The notes: generated by a model from the sequence alone, not told the origin. Positions 20,952-30,938 are shown, counted from the stretch's first letter. The stretch: DNA of 64,000 nucleotides from Dendrobium chrysotoxum (GCA_019925795.1 CM034298.1:49316365-49380364); one strand, 5' to 3'. Made by a program: numbers and translations.

Positions 20952-22268
20952 TTCTGATGACTGCTGATTTCTGATTGTTCTGATTGTTATTCTATTTTCT
21001 GTTAGTTAGTTTTTGATTTGATGATTTGCTTTCAGTTGGTTTTATTTCTTCTGCTGATTTCTGTATTAGCCTTATTAGTTTGATTTGAGTATTTACCTTA
21101 ATGTGATTTTCTACCTATTTTTTATTCACTGGTTCATCTCTTTTATTTACTGTTTTATGCTTTTTAAAATCAGATCACTGCTCACTACTTCTGCTAAACT
21201 GAATTTCTGACTAAGAGTTTTACCTTATTTTTATTTGGAAGCTGGTAAGCAGTGATTGATCCCACTGAATCTGTTAAAGGGAAGAAACATTGATGATTAT
21301 TTCTCTTCCTCTAATTCCTTTTCTGGTGTATTATCTCTTTTGGATAAAAATCTTTTTCAAAATTAAAAAGTTGGTTTTTGAAATAGAGATTTATTTTATC
21401 CTCCTACAGTAATCTACCTCATATGAGTAGTATTTTCAAGGTTTGAATCAGTGTTAGGTTTTCTTAATCAAGTGATTGCACTTATCATATGACTTATGGT
21501 TTTTGTTTTGTGAATTATCTTTCCTACTGTAGAGAATGTGTTTCTTTGCCTTCTCTTAAGTTTGGATGGTATTTTCACAGCTAAGATTCTTTAATGATTA
21601 TGAAAGAAAGCAAGCTTACAAAAGATGCGCAGTGCACCAACCAAATTGAAAAAGAGGCATAAAATGAGCCCAAAACTGAAAGATGCGAAAATGCCAAATA
21701 CACAAAATATATAAAAAATCAAAAGATACGCAGTGCGCCAAATAAATTGGAAAAGAGGCACAAAATGAGCCCAACCTAAGCTTTTTTCTCTTTCAGATCT
21801 TTAAATATCTTAGAAAAATTCGTGTGCCACTTAATATGTTCAAAAGCTTGAGATTGAAAATCATGATTTCTGATTCCTTACTTCGTAATACTATTTTATC
21901 AGATATTTTTCTGGAACGAGGCTTGAAAGGATCTCTTTTCGAATCTAATTTCTTTTCTTTTGAATTGGATTTTTGTTTTAAAAGAGATTTGCATCGATGA
22001 GGTGCCCAAGGTGAGAGTTACGAAAGTCAATTTTCCAACTTTTTATAGTTTTCAGCGCTGTCAATCGTCTCCTTATTAGTTTTTGAATCTGAAATCAAGG
22101 AAAAATTCTGATTTACTAGAGCAGTTTGATAAAAAAAAAAGTTGCTTTTATGTGTTTTCGCTTTGAGTTTTATTCATTTTATTTTATTTTGTGTTAGTTT
22201 TCTGGTTGTGTTTTTTTTGGATCCTGATATGTCCTCTCCATCCTTCATCTTTTTCTGTTTTTCTTCAC
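20952..22268 (+). other. Copia-2 noncoding spacer between pol and envelope-like ORF
   Basis: About 1.3 kb, T-rich at first, with no open frame of note. It contains a direct repeat of about 54 bp (21619-21672 and 21721-21774, roughly 90 percent alike, each with AAAAGAT.CGCAGTGC and ending AAAATGAGCCCAA). Long spacers before a 3' ORF are usual in envelope-carrying Copia elements. Confidence 0.7.
21619..21774 (+). repeat. direct repeat, about 54 bp, period about 102
   Basis: Two copies share CGCAGTGC, CCAA, AATTG and AAAGAGGCA words and end in ATGAGCCCAA. The spacer between them is partly similar to the unit. Confidence 0.8.
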
Positions 22269-22774
22269 ATCGTCCTGGACGATCCACTTCATCCTGGACG
22301 ATTGAAACATCGTCCTGGACGACCCGTTCAAAACCTATCCCCCATCTGATCCTGCTGCTGAGCAACACCAATTATTGGTGATCGTCCTGGACGATCCATA
22401 AATTATCCAGGACGATATGATCCATATCCTCCTGATCTGATCAAATGGCTGATATTCCTCCAATTATTGGCCATCGTCCTAGACGATCCACCTCATCGTC
22501 CGAGACGATCCACGTGTCAGTCGCTGGACGATTGGAATTCGGCCCGTCCGACACACTTATTGCACATCGTCCAGGACGATCCACCTAATCGTCCTGGATG
22601 ATACCTTTTCGTCAACGATCATCCAGCCTGACTCCTCGAGATGATCACTTGTGTCTAATCGTCCTGGACGATCTCTGATCGTCCTGGACGATCGGACCGC
22701 TTTTTTGACCAATCATCCAGTCCGTAATAATTGCACCTATCGTCCTGGACGATGTCGCGATTGTACGGGACGAT
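22269..22774. repeat. palindrome array, ATCGTCCTGGACGAT family (internal, before envelope-like ORF)
   Basis: At least ten copies, about five exact (for example 22269-22283, 22381-22395, 22739-22753) with variants such as ATCGTCCAGGACGAT and ATTGTACGGGACGAT (22760). The array ends 12 bp before a TATA-like box, the same layout as in the LTRs, though the DNA between the palindromes differs. It includes GATCCACGTGTCAGT (22507-22521), shared exactly with Copia-1. Confidence 0.95.
22507..22521 (+). promoter_or_regulatory. conserved G-box/ABRE-like site
   Basis: GATCCACGTGTCAGT contains CCACGTGTC, the classical core bound by plant bZIP and bHLH factors. An identical 15-mer sits at 13641-13655 in Copia-1, while sequence around it has diverged. 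Confidence 0.5.
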
Positions 22775-22786
22775 CAGGCCAAATTC

Positions 22787-22793
22787 TATTTAA
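22787..22793 (+). promoter_or_regulatory. TATA-like box before envelope-like ORF
   Basis: TATTTAA, 75 bp before the ATG at 22868 and directly after a palindrome array. It is followed by a C/T-rich leader (CTTGCAATCTCCCTCCACTT). This would suit a separate promoter for the 3' ORF. Confidence 0.4.
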
Positions 22794-22867
22794 ACAGCCA
22801 TTTTCTTAAGGATTTTCCACACTCTTTCTTGCAATCTCCCTCCACTTCCCTTCACTTTTGATTTCTA

Positions 22868-23490
22868 ATGGCTGGTGGCAAACGTTCGCGGCAAAAGGGT
22901 GCAAGTTCCTCCCGGGGGCCTGTTGATCCTCGCTTCCCCAATGCAGCCGATCAGGCTACCTACGAGAGCTATTGTGAGGTGGGGATCACACCGTCAAAAA
23001 TAGTAAATCCCCGCACTCTTACTTATCTGTTCTTGACCTCTTCGCCCACACCTCCCTCACTTTCATCATGACTCTCGCCTTTCCCTTTAGCACGAAACTT
23101 CTTCGAGTTTTCTTTGCAAATTTGCGTATCTCTGCCGATTATTCCACCCTCCGCTCCTATGTAAATCAGCGTCCCGTCGAACTTACTTTCCAGGACTTTC
23201 ATAACATTCTCCAACTTTCTGCCACTAGCGACAAACTCCACACACTTATCACCGACCCTGACTATGATTGGAGTGTCACCAATCATTTTCTTCGCAATAC
23301 AAATGCCCCCTATCATGACAATGCTTGCACTACACTTCTTAAGGACGCCCGGACCATTCAGCATGTTCTTCGTTCCTCCGTCATTCCAAAGGCGGGGGAT
23401 CGAATTCACATCACCCCACTACTATCCTTGACCACATACTACATCCTGGCCCATATGGAATTTAATGCCACTGACCTTATTATTCGATAG
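22868..23490 (+). pseudogene. envelope-like ORF (putative plant transposon protein domain), truncated
   Basis: The ATG at 22868 opens MAGGKRSRQKGASSSRG, a basic Ser-rich start. DPRFPNAADQATYESYCEV follows, resembling the RF-x-x-x-x-AAE-x-Y opening of 3' ORFs in SIRE-type Copia elements and the Pfam 'putative plant transposon protein' family. A frameshift lies at about 23030-23070. The second frame, DLFAHTSLTF then LLRVFFANLR, RPVELTFQDFHNILQL and PLLSLTTYYILAHME, matches the FYANL, V-x-LS-x-x-x-IN and LI-x-x-I blocks of that domain. Role is unknown; 'envelope-like' is a position-based name. No signal peptide or membrane anchor is visible. The frame ends at TAG 23488-23490 next to the rearrangement junction, so the C-terminus is lost. 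Confidence 0.65.
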
Positions 23491-23500
23491 CTTGAGCAAA

Positions 23501-23682
23501 AATGAGTCCAACAATATTCCAAGCTTTCTTAAAGAATTTAAAGGTAAAACAATTAGGACTAAGGGTAGAAGAAGAAGCTCTAGAGAATACCACCTTTTTA
23601 ATCTCCTCAATAGTAACTGAAGCAATCAGAGAAGCCAAAATAATATTAGGTATTCTCTTTCCAATTGGAATGACAAAAGAAG
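23501..23682. repeat. duplicated LINE-B flank before the Copia-2 3' LTR
   Basis: 182 bp matching 14187-14368 with only two differences (T/C near 23627, C/T near 23646), including the terminal AGAAG. In both places it directly precedes an LTR. It has no reason to be inside a normal element and marks a rearrangement or an assembly join. Confidence 0.95.
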
Positions 23683-25372
23683 TGTTGCAAATCTGATTTT
23701 GATGATGACAAATAAGTTTCTATTGTGTTTTGCTTGGCTAACCCGTTTCAGGCACAAAAGATCACGAACAACTCAAGCCAACTCAAGATCGGGTCCAAGT
23801 GTGTCAAATGTAATATTTTTCTTCTCAAGTCAATTGTAATGTAACTGATCCCCTAGCTAAGTAACCTTGCAAACACACTCAAGGGGAGAGCTTGAGTGAG
23901 TTATAGTTTCTGTTTATTTTTGTTCATATCGTCCTGGACGATGGTCACATCGTCCTGGACGATCCAGTAAAAATAGAAACCCTAATTAGGGCGACCCAGT
24001 TAACAGTATCTGATTAAGCTGATCGTCCTGGACGATCCTTGGATCGTACGGGACGATAGGCTCAAATCAGAAATTCTCAGCCGCCAGATCAAGTTAGACA
24101 AGTTCTTATTTTTAGATACTTGGTCTGATCGTCCCGGACGATACGTGTATCGTCCTGGATGATCCAGTACAATCATGCCTAAATTAGTCTGGTAATTAAG
24201 GAAAGCAATTAATACTTGATTGATACGATCATATCGTCCTGGACGATCGCAGGATTGTCCCGGACGATCATGATCGTCTAGTGCATTTCAGCTGTACGTC
24301 CCGAACTGTGTTCAAGATGATTTGGGCACTTTTGAACTAATCGTACAGGACGATATACCTATCGTCCTGGACGATCAAGTCATTTTTGAGTCGTCTAGCA
24401 TAAGTTTCTCTGGACGACCCGAACTGTCTCCTGGACGATATTCCTCGATTTACACTAATCGTCCCAGACAATCGCAGGATCGTACGGGACGATATGAATA
24501 ACTTTTTGTACTAATCGTCCAGAAGAGCCAGATCGTCCAGGCTGAAATAGCTGATTTTGAACTGATCGTATAGGACGATCTATCGATCGTCCTGGACGAT
24601 CTTGGCCGACCAGTTGAGATTTAGGGCTGTTTTTGAGCCCTCATATAAAAGATCTTTTTCTTTATTTAGAAAAAATCTTTTGCCACTTTCCTTCCCAAAG
24701 AAATCCTAGAGAAAGAGAGAGTTGGGAGAGAGAGAGAGGATCTTGTGAGGGGGAGTTAGTGAGGGATTCACTAAGGTTGCTCCAAACAAGGATCAGTGTC
24801 GTTTTCTCCGCTCGTCGTCTTCCGTCTAGTTGGTGTTCGTTATGGGAGGATCGTTCGCAAGAAGATCCAGGGTTCTCTGCCCGCTTCAGGTGGAAGCAAA
24901 AGGAGTCCGGGGTTCTCTGCCCGCTTCAGGTGGAAGCAAAAGGAATTCGAAGGTTCTCTGCCTGCTTCAGGAGGAAGCAAAATGAGGTTAGGTTCTCTGC
25001 TTCACCTGGTGGTGGAAAAAAGGTTTTGTACAGGCTTCTCCGCCTTGCTGTGGGAATAAAAAGAGAGTCACTTTTTGTTTAGTGCAATACCCGGAGGGGA
25101 GGCTCCGGGGAGTGGACGTAGGTCAAGTTGACCTAACCACTATAAAATCTGGTTTGCTTTTCTGATTCTGTTTTGCACTTTACTTTTCTGATATTAACTG
25201 CTTGGGTGAATATCTGTGATTGATCTTTTCGTTCTTGTTTACTTGTTTCCGCTGCTAAGTATCGAAAATATTTTTCTGTTTCTCGTGAAATTTTTAAATA
25301 ACCAATTCACCCCCCCTCTTGGTTAGCCTCGGGACTAGTTCACTAGGGCTTAACATCCCTATCGAACTTTCA
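23683..25372 (+). repeat. 3' LTR of Copia-2
   Basis: 1,690 bp, TGTTGCAAATC to CGAACTTTCA, followed by AGAAG. It is longer than the 5' LTR mainly because of an extra palindrome stretch near 24243-24268. Its palindrome array (23928-24600) has six exact copies against three in the 5' LTR, so the 5' LTR is the more decayed. Confidence 0.95.
23928..24600. repeat. palindrome array, ATCGTCCTGGACGAT family (3' LTR)
   Basis: Exact copies at 23928, 23949, 24022, 24233, 24361 and 24586, with about nine variants between them. Confidence 0.95.
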
Positions 25373-25377
25373 AGAAG

Positions 25378-26642
25378 AAGAAAAAATTGGCTTAAGAGAA
25401 TTAAAGAAATTCTTAAAGTGATTCACAAAAGCCTCAGAAATCTCTTTAGAATCAGAAATAATATCATTAGGAGAATAAATACCATTAATTTTATTCTTCT
25501 TTTGTCTATGCCAAATTTTTGAATAAAAAAAAAACCCAAGTCATCCTCACCATTAGAAGGCCATTTAGTTTTGGCTCTTTGAACAATCCAAGAAGACCAT
25601 AAATACATACTGAAGCTGAGCAGCCCATTAACATTTTTAAGAGCCATATTAAGATCATGATCTAACGAATTTGCTTGAATATTCTTTAATAAATCTTCCC
25701 GATGCTTTTGAAGAGAAGCAATGTTATTAGAAATAAGTATAGAATAGGCCCAGCTTAGATTTTTAATCACACTTTAAAGATAATGTAATTTATCATAAAG
25801 ATCATTTATAGGATTACCAATAGAAACTTTAGCAAAAGAATCTATAAGTAAGTCCTAAAATTTTAGCCTTTTACACCAATAATTTTTAAAAAGAAATATC
25901 TTTTTATAAGAATCCATACTTTTATTGCACATAATAAAAGGGGAATGATCAGAGTACATATAATTATCCACATGATAAAAAGAATAACGTAAGACATTCA
26001 ACTAATGATTGTTAACTAAAACACTATCCAATTTAATATGAATAGGAGAATCTACTTGCTAATTATACCAAGTAAAAAAAAAAGCCTAACCAAAGATAGA
26101 TCATGAAGACTAGCATTAAAAAAAAAAGTTATTAAAATCCCACAACTCAGCACAAGGGATAAAATTACCCCCTAATTTCTCATTAGCAAATCTACAACAA
26201 TTAAAATCCTCTAAAATAATCCACGGGAAAGAAATATTATTTTCTAAATTAAGAAGATCTTGCCAAAGAGAAATTCTATCAACAGTAGAATTAACAGCAT
26301 AAACCACAGTTATAAAAATAGAAGAAGAAGAATCTAAATTAATTGTACCATGAATAAATTGATTAGAAGAAATAATGCAATTAAAAGAAATGCTAGAAGC
26401 ATCCCATTTCAACAAAATTCTTCGAGGATAAGAGCAAGAAAAATTATGACAATTATCTTCTTGAAGGAAAATCCTATGTTTAGCATCAAACCAAGGATCA
26501 TTAACCTGATCCACTTTAATCTTAGCTTCAAGGATACAAAAAAGCTCAACATCAAATTATTAACAATTTTCTTGCATGCATGAACTCTATCCAAATTGTG
26601 AAAACCTCTAACATTCCAAGAAGCAATATTAGGCATTAACAT
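25378..26642 (-). pseudogene. LINE-B ORF2: endonuclease and RT N-terminus (L1, antisense)
   Basis: The ATG at 26642 (minus) opens an apurinic-type endonuclease: NIASWNVRGFHNLDR, then ILLKWDASS, SNQFIHGTINL, FITVVYAVN and PWIILEDFNCCRFANEKLGG (D in place of G-D-F-N-C reads EDFNC). After several stops, 25770-25423 shows the linker to RT with QRAKTKWPSNGEDDLGFFF. Copia-2 splits the gene at 25377/14364. Multiple stops and shifts; not functional. ORF2 nicks target DNA and reverse-transcribes LINE RNA in the family. Confidence 0.9.
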
Positions 26643-26649
26643 TAATGTT

Positions 26650-28190
26650 TGTAAGAAGAGTTTGCTGTCTTTTTGGCAATTTTTGATCTAGTAGACTTAC
26701 CGGAAGCTAAAAAAACCTTTAGAATAGGTTGCTCTTTAGCAATATCATTCAACAAGATAGTATCATTATTTTGGATACTTAAAATAGCATCATCAACATC
26801 ACCAGCCTGTGTTCCACTAATTGCTCCTCCAAGCCTTGCAAAACCTAAAACTTATTTAACATATTAGCATCCTTAGTTAAAATATCATTAATAAGATTAT
26901 TCAAAACCGAAGTAATCTAATAAATCAAAAGAAGGATCTTCTGAAGGAGAATTGAGATTCGACAAAACTTCTTTCAAGCAAGAAGAATTAACATCTAATT
27001 TATCTGAAATATATTACCAGGAATAGAAATTGATTCTTTCATGGTAATATTCTTAGAAGACAAAATAACTTGTCAAGCATTTATCACACCCGTCGAATTC
27101 AAAGATTGCAAATTAGAATCTGATTGAAGAACCGAACCAGAACGAACCTGAATATTGAAATTATTCAGAGCATGTTGATGAGATTGAGATTTAGGAGGTT
27201 GAGAAGATTTAGAAGAACGAGAAGACACCTTCCAAATTTTCCTAGTCCTACTTCTCCCTCTATTCGTTTCAAGAATAACTGTCTCTTTATCTTTTTGTTT
27301 TGAAGGTTTAGATGGACAAAGAGAGACAAGATGAACCTGAGAACCACACTCAGGATGTGAAGATGGCTTCCAATCACAAAAAATTTTAAAGAAAAAATAT
27401 TACCCGCCACAGAAACTTTAACTTCCTTTGGAAGAGGATAATCTTTATTAATTAGAACACAAACCCAACAAAAGTAAGCCTAGCTTGATCTGCTGTTAAG
27501 GCATCCACAATTAAAGGAATTCCAACTAAACTTGTAATTTTTGAAATACCTTATGGTGTCCAACAAATTAACGATAGATCAAGAATTTTAATTCAGAGAA
27601 GAATAGAAGCAAATTCCTCTTGTTTAGGTCGGAACAAAGGCGATCAAAGCTGAATTAAAAATGGTTTTCCAAAAAAGAATCAGGGTCCTCCATAACAAAC
27701 CAAGTCGTAATCTAATCCTCAGAGCATGAAAATTTCATCAAGAAAAAACCTTCACGTAAAGCAAGAAGTGTAAGATTACCTTTCAGCTTCCAAGTTTTAA
27801 GCATTACAGAACATAATGCTTCAAAATAAGATCGTTTACCAAAAGAGTAGCCAACCAGAGTTAATCTCCATTTTTTTGAAGCGGTCGCAACATCTTCCTT
27901 AGAGAAATGAGCAAGATTATCTGAAGAGAACAAAAGAAATAGAAAAAGGTTTGGTAGAAGATTGATGGGAAGTCAATAGCTCATTCCAAAATTTCTTGTC
28001 ATTCGGAGAGAACCCGGATGAGGAATTCAGGGCCTTAGTCGACAACAATGAAGAAAAATCTTTCAAACGATCCATGAAAAAACACAAGAGAAGACGAAGA
28101 GAAAAAACCTCCTGTGATCTTCCAGAAACCCTAAACACTGTCGCGCACATCTTCAGGCTCGCCAGTACGACATTGCAAAAGATGTAGTTA
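26650..28190 (-). pseudogene. LINE-B ORF1 (DUF4283 protein, antisense)
   Basis: Read on the minus strand from about 28150: MCATVFRVSGRSQ, SGFSPNDKKFWNELLTSHQ, then DUF4283 with KKWRLTLVGYSFGKRSYFEAL, TWKLKGNLTLLALREGFFL and MKFSCSED (27933-27715). Many stops follow. The zinc knuckle near 27340-27385 is partly lost (HPECGSQVHLVSLC). The rest is degraded linker. The element's 5' end is near 28190, about 150 bp past the 3' end of the host gene at 28347-28772. Confidence 0.8.
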
Positions 28191-28346
28191 ATTCCGTGAG
28201 AGTCGCGGCCTCATTTTCTTTCATTAAGTGGAACTTTGATATTATTATTGTGAATCAGTTTTCCTTACGAGGATCACATTATATAATCTTAATCCCACAC
28301 ATAAGTCCAAAGATAGACGATACAAGTTTGCTACACACCATCACAC

Positions 28347-28772
28347 CTACAAGCAGATCTCGCCGCAGGGCGAGGCATCGGTGGTACCGACGGTGGCGTA
28401 ACGGTGCTTCCGCTCCAAGAGTAAGTTTTGTAACTGGAGAATCAGAAGCTCATCATATTCCTTTCCCGGCGAGGCAGAAATCCCGCCGATTTCATCCATG
28501 TCGTTACCGAGCCAGAGCTTGCGGGCGAATCTAAACATTGTGCGCACGTAGGCTTGGTGGATGCGGGCAAAGATCCGCTTCGGAGAAACCTTTTGCAGGA
28601 TCTTTAGCTTCGGCGATACCTTAATCCTCCATAACCGTTGCCTCCATCCGCCGCCGAGCTTCTTTTTACTCCTCACCCGCCGGCCTCCGCTATCAAGCTT
28701 CTGATACGCCCTCGGTTGCCAGCAACCCTTAAAGCTTCCGTTATACCCCTCTATCTCGTCGATCCATTCCAT
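28347..28772 (-). CDS. conserved small plant protein of unknown function
   Basis: An intact 141-residue single-exon frame starting at ATG 28772 and ending TGA-side at 28347. Base composition is GC-richer than all surrounding DNA and coding bias is clear. It opens MEWIDEIEGYNGSFKGCWQP, then has a strongly basic middle (RRVRSKKKLGG, RQRLWRIKVSPKLKIL, SPKRIFARIHQAYVRTMFRFA). I recognise this pattern as a small angiosperm family (MEW-DEIEGY...CWQPR...SPKRFLARIRDAYV) of uncharacterised proteins. No signal peptide or membrane segment is seen; the basic tract could be a nuclear signal. It is one of two host genes in the window and lacks any damage. LINE-B lies just beyond its 3' end. Confidence 0.8.
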   Translation of the reverse strand: MEWIDEIEGYNGSFKGCWQPRAYQKLDSGGRRVRSKKKLGGGWRQRLWRIKVSPKLKILQKVSPKRIFARIHQAYVRTMFRFARKLWLGNDMDEIGGISASPGKEYDELLILQLQNLLLERKHRYATVGTTDASPCGEICL

Positions 28773-29117
28773 TGATTCTCAGTTTTTACGACTGTATCCC
28801 TACGAATCAATGGATTAATTTGGGGTTTCTTCTGGAAATAATCACTTTTTGGAACTCGCCCGCTAAAAGCCCTGCGTACGCAAATGGAGTAGCAAAAGAA
28901 GACGGCAGGTATTTAAGGCATTGGACATCCGCATTTTCAACGCAGCTTATTTACACAAAATTATTATATTTATATATTTAACATTTAAATTTTATTATTT
29001 ATTTATCTAACTTTAAAAATTCTAAATAACATAAAAAATAATACCATAAACAATCCTATTATCTTTATAGCCATTATTGCGGTTGTGTGTCATTGATGGT
29101 GAAATTAAAGATTATGT
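28773..29117 (-). promoter_or_regulatory. probable promoter and 5' UTR of the small host gene
   Basis: No coding sequence. On the minus strand a TATATAAATA-like box lies at about 28966-28977, roughly 195 bp upstream of the ATG, in a very AT-rich stretch. Box identity is tentative. Confidence 0.35.
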
Positions 29118-29324
29118 TACGATCAAGAGAGATTATTACGCGCGGAGTCTGGATACAGATAATCGTTCGGTTCTGCGATTGTGAAGAGTAAAAGCGGAGT
29201 TACTGTTCACCACTGCGCTTTTACTGTTTACCCTACACTTTTATTTTACTTTTACGGTTCACAGCCACAAAATCGAACGGTTCTCTATATGCGAACTCCA
29301 CACATGATAATCTATCCACGACCA
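29118..29324. mobile_element. foldback/MITE-like inverted repeat
   Basis: Two arms of about 90 bp pair across a short centre. The left arm from 29119 (ACGATCAAGAGAGATTATTA..GGAGT..CGTTCGGTTCTGCGATTGTGAA) matches the reverse complement of the arm ending at 29323 with about 70 percent identity. The centre holds GTAAAAGCG and its complement CGCTTTTAC. No target duplication was certain. It is 350 bp upstream of the small host gene. Confidence 0.65.
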
Positions 29325-29693
29325 AAGCCAAAACGAAGCACAAAGATTATTATGTCACGATTGAGAAAATGGAGTAAATGGTACACGGGTGGTGATGCGA
29401 AAGATGCATCATGACAAATATAATAAGGGATGAAAATCAAAACCCTTTGCATTTCAGGATGGAGTCAGAAATTTTAATTTATGAATACACAAATTAATTA
29501 TTCCTAAAATACTCCTAATTTTTTATGTGATTTTTTTTGCTTTTAAATTTAATATTTCAAAGTGAAAAAATATCTTGTTCTATTAAATATTATTTTTAAT
29601 AAATTATTAAATTCTATATTCTACTAATTATAAAAATCTACAATTATTTTATTTCACTTTAAATATTGAGATGTTAGTTTTATAAAAAGAAAT

Positions 29694-29697
<4 letters not shown>
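29325..29697. other. intergenic, no gene recognised
   Basis: AT-rich, no coding signal. Confidence 0.5.

Positions 29698-29741
<44 letters not shown>
29698..29741. repeat. (AT)n microsatellite
   Basis: About 21 AT units. Confidence 0.97.
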
Positions 29742-29743
<2 letters not shown>

Positions 29744-29886
29744 GTGTGAAGGAGAAGACTATTTTGGAACAAGAGCTCGCGCCAAGGACACGTGAAGGAG
29801 AAGAGTATTTTGCAACGGAAGCTCGCTTAGAATACAATTAGAGCGTTAACATGTGAAAGAGAATAATATTTCGTGACAGCCGCTCG
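29742..29886 (+). repeat. degenerate tandem repeat, 3 units of about 50-60 bp
   Basis: Each unit carries TGTGAAGGAGAAGA-like sequence followed by TATTTTG..AC and GCTCGC (near 29744, 29788 and 29851). The third unit is the target of the LINE insertion at 29887, and its continuation is at 30318 onward (GTGTGAAGGATCAAAGATG at 30361). Confidence 0.6.
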
Positions 29887-30333
29887 TTTTTTTTTTTTTT
29901 TGAAAGAAATGCCAATAGCATTAAAAAGAAAAGGAAATTACAACCTAAGAACAATCACCCACACCCTCATATTCCTCCTTTAACAAAGACACAAAGGAAG
30001 GAGGAACATCATCCATACAAAGGTCATCCCAAACAAAATTACAAAACAAAGCATAGTTAGCTCACATATCGTCTAACTTATTATAACTTCTATTTGAATA
30101 ATTGAATATAACATTATTGAACTCCGTTAAAAAAGAGAAATCTCCCTCTAAAAATTTATTAGACTTGATCTTCGAACCGCCAAGAGAGATTTGAAGAAAT
30201 TTGATAATATTATAGCTGTCCCCTTCTATGATGATACCTTTAGCTTCCTTCATCCAATCTTGAACAACCTCCCCCAATGAAAGTATCACCTTTATCTCCA
30301 ACTGAGCTATATCCCAATCGTGACGACCGCTCG
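29871..30333 (-). mobile_element. 5'-truncated L1 LINE, antisense, with target duplication
   Basis: The minus-strand poly(A) (T-run 29887-29901) precedes a 3' UTR and a fragment of the C-terminal RNase H domain. Pieces include VVQDWMKEAKGIIIEGDSYN and FLTEFNNVIFNYSNRSYNKL (30301-30062), aligning with the RNase H of the full-length L1 (55700-55920). Flanks TCGTGACAGCCGCTCG (29871-29886) and TCGTGACGACCGCTCG (30318-30333) are a 16-bp target duplication with two mismatches. The 3' UTR shares a TTCCTCCTT/AAAGGAGGAA stem with the full-length L1. Confidence 0.9.
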
Positions 30334-30857
30334 TTGGGATGGCTTCAATAGTAGCATTGATGTGTGAAGGATCAAAGATGTTTGAACTTATTTTGAGGCA
30401 GGGTTCAAACCAAGTTCCAAAAAAAGTTCGAACTACATTCGGACCCGTTCAAATTATATCCATTTGTGATAAAATTTAATGAGAAGTCTAAAGATACGGG
30501 GGATATAATTTCAACTTCAACATTATCTTTAATAAGGCATTTAAAGTTCAAAAATTCCTTTTTATAATAATGAAATAAAAATCATAAAATATGTTAAAAA
30601 TAATCACTTTCAAAATTTTTATTTATTTATTTATTTATTTAATCTTTTTGGTATTATTTAAAATTTTGAACTCATAGCCAGAGGCCCAAATTTGTTTTTT
30701 TCTGCTGGATTTTTGAAAGAAACTTCCGGGCGTTACGTTTTAGGTTCGCCCAAGGGCGGCAGTCAAACTCCTTTTGGCTTCAACTGAACCAAAATAAATG
30801 GCCAAAACAAAAATATCAAATCGAGCTTTATTTTAAAGTTAAGTGGGACCAAATTTA
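30334..30857. other. intergenic, no gene recognised
   Basis: AT-rich; a TTTA run at 30621-30645. No coding or element ends identified. Confidence 0.45.
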
Positions 30858-30907
30858 TCGTTTGGGACAGCTTTCTTCTTGAACAGTAAGAAAGCCGTCC
30901 CAAACGA
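30858..30907. mobile_element. short hairpin MITE, 50 bp
   Basis: TCGTTTGGGACAGCTTTCTT pairs with AAGAAAGCCGTCCCAAACGA around a 10-base loop, one mismatch. It shares its arms with the larger hairpin at 30939-31054. Confidence 0.85.
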
Positions 30908-30938
30908 AACCTTAATCAATTAAAAATAGAGATTTAGA

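Larger units (their letters stand above)
14364..25377 (+). mobile_element. Copia-2: Ty1/copia element with envelope-like ORF, 3' internal end rearranged
   Basis: Two LTRs (14369-16027 and 23683-25372) bracket gag, pol and an envelope-like ORF. The 5-bp target duplication AGAAG lies at 14364-14368 and 25373-25377, and LINE-B resumes exactly there, so the insertion site is certain. Long LTRs, gag and pol separated by stop codons and an extra 3' ORF fit the SIRE/Maximus lineage (inference). The internal region is cut at about 23490, in the envelope-like ORF. It is joined to a 182-bp copy of the LINE-B left flank, itself ending in AGAAG (23678-23682), before the second LTR. Polypurine tract and end of the internal region are missing. 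Confidence 0.9.

Noticed and set aside
22269..22774. A third LTR copy inside Copia-2
   Set aside because: Only the palindromes match the LTR; the DNA between them, the leader and the ends do not.
23023..23409. 128-codon minus-strand frame
   Set aside because: Shadow of the envelope-like ORF, which has recognisable domain blocks on the plus strand.
24633..25082. 149-codon open frame in the Copia-2 3' LTR
   Set aside because: It starts at TTG upstream of the TATA box, and its length comes from the 39-41 bp leader repeat staying open in one frame. Not a protein gene.
28196..28534. 112-codon plus-strand frame with many Arg and Ser
   Set aside because: Antisense of the conserved small host gene; no family pattern.
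29181..29414. 77-codon plus-strand frame
   Set aside because: Lies across the foldback inverted repeat at 29118-29324.
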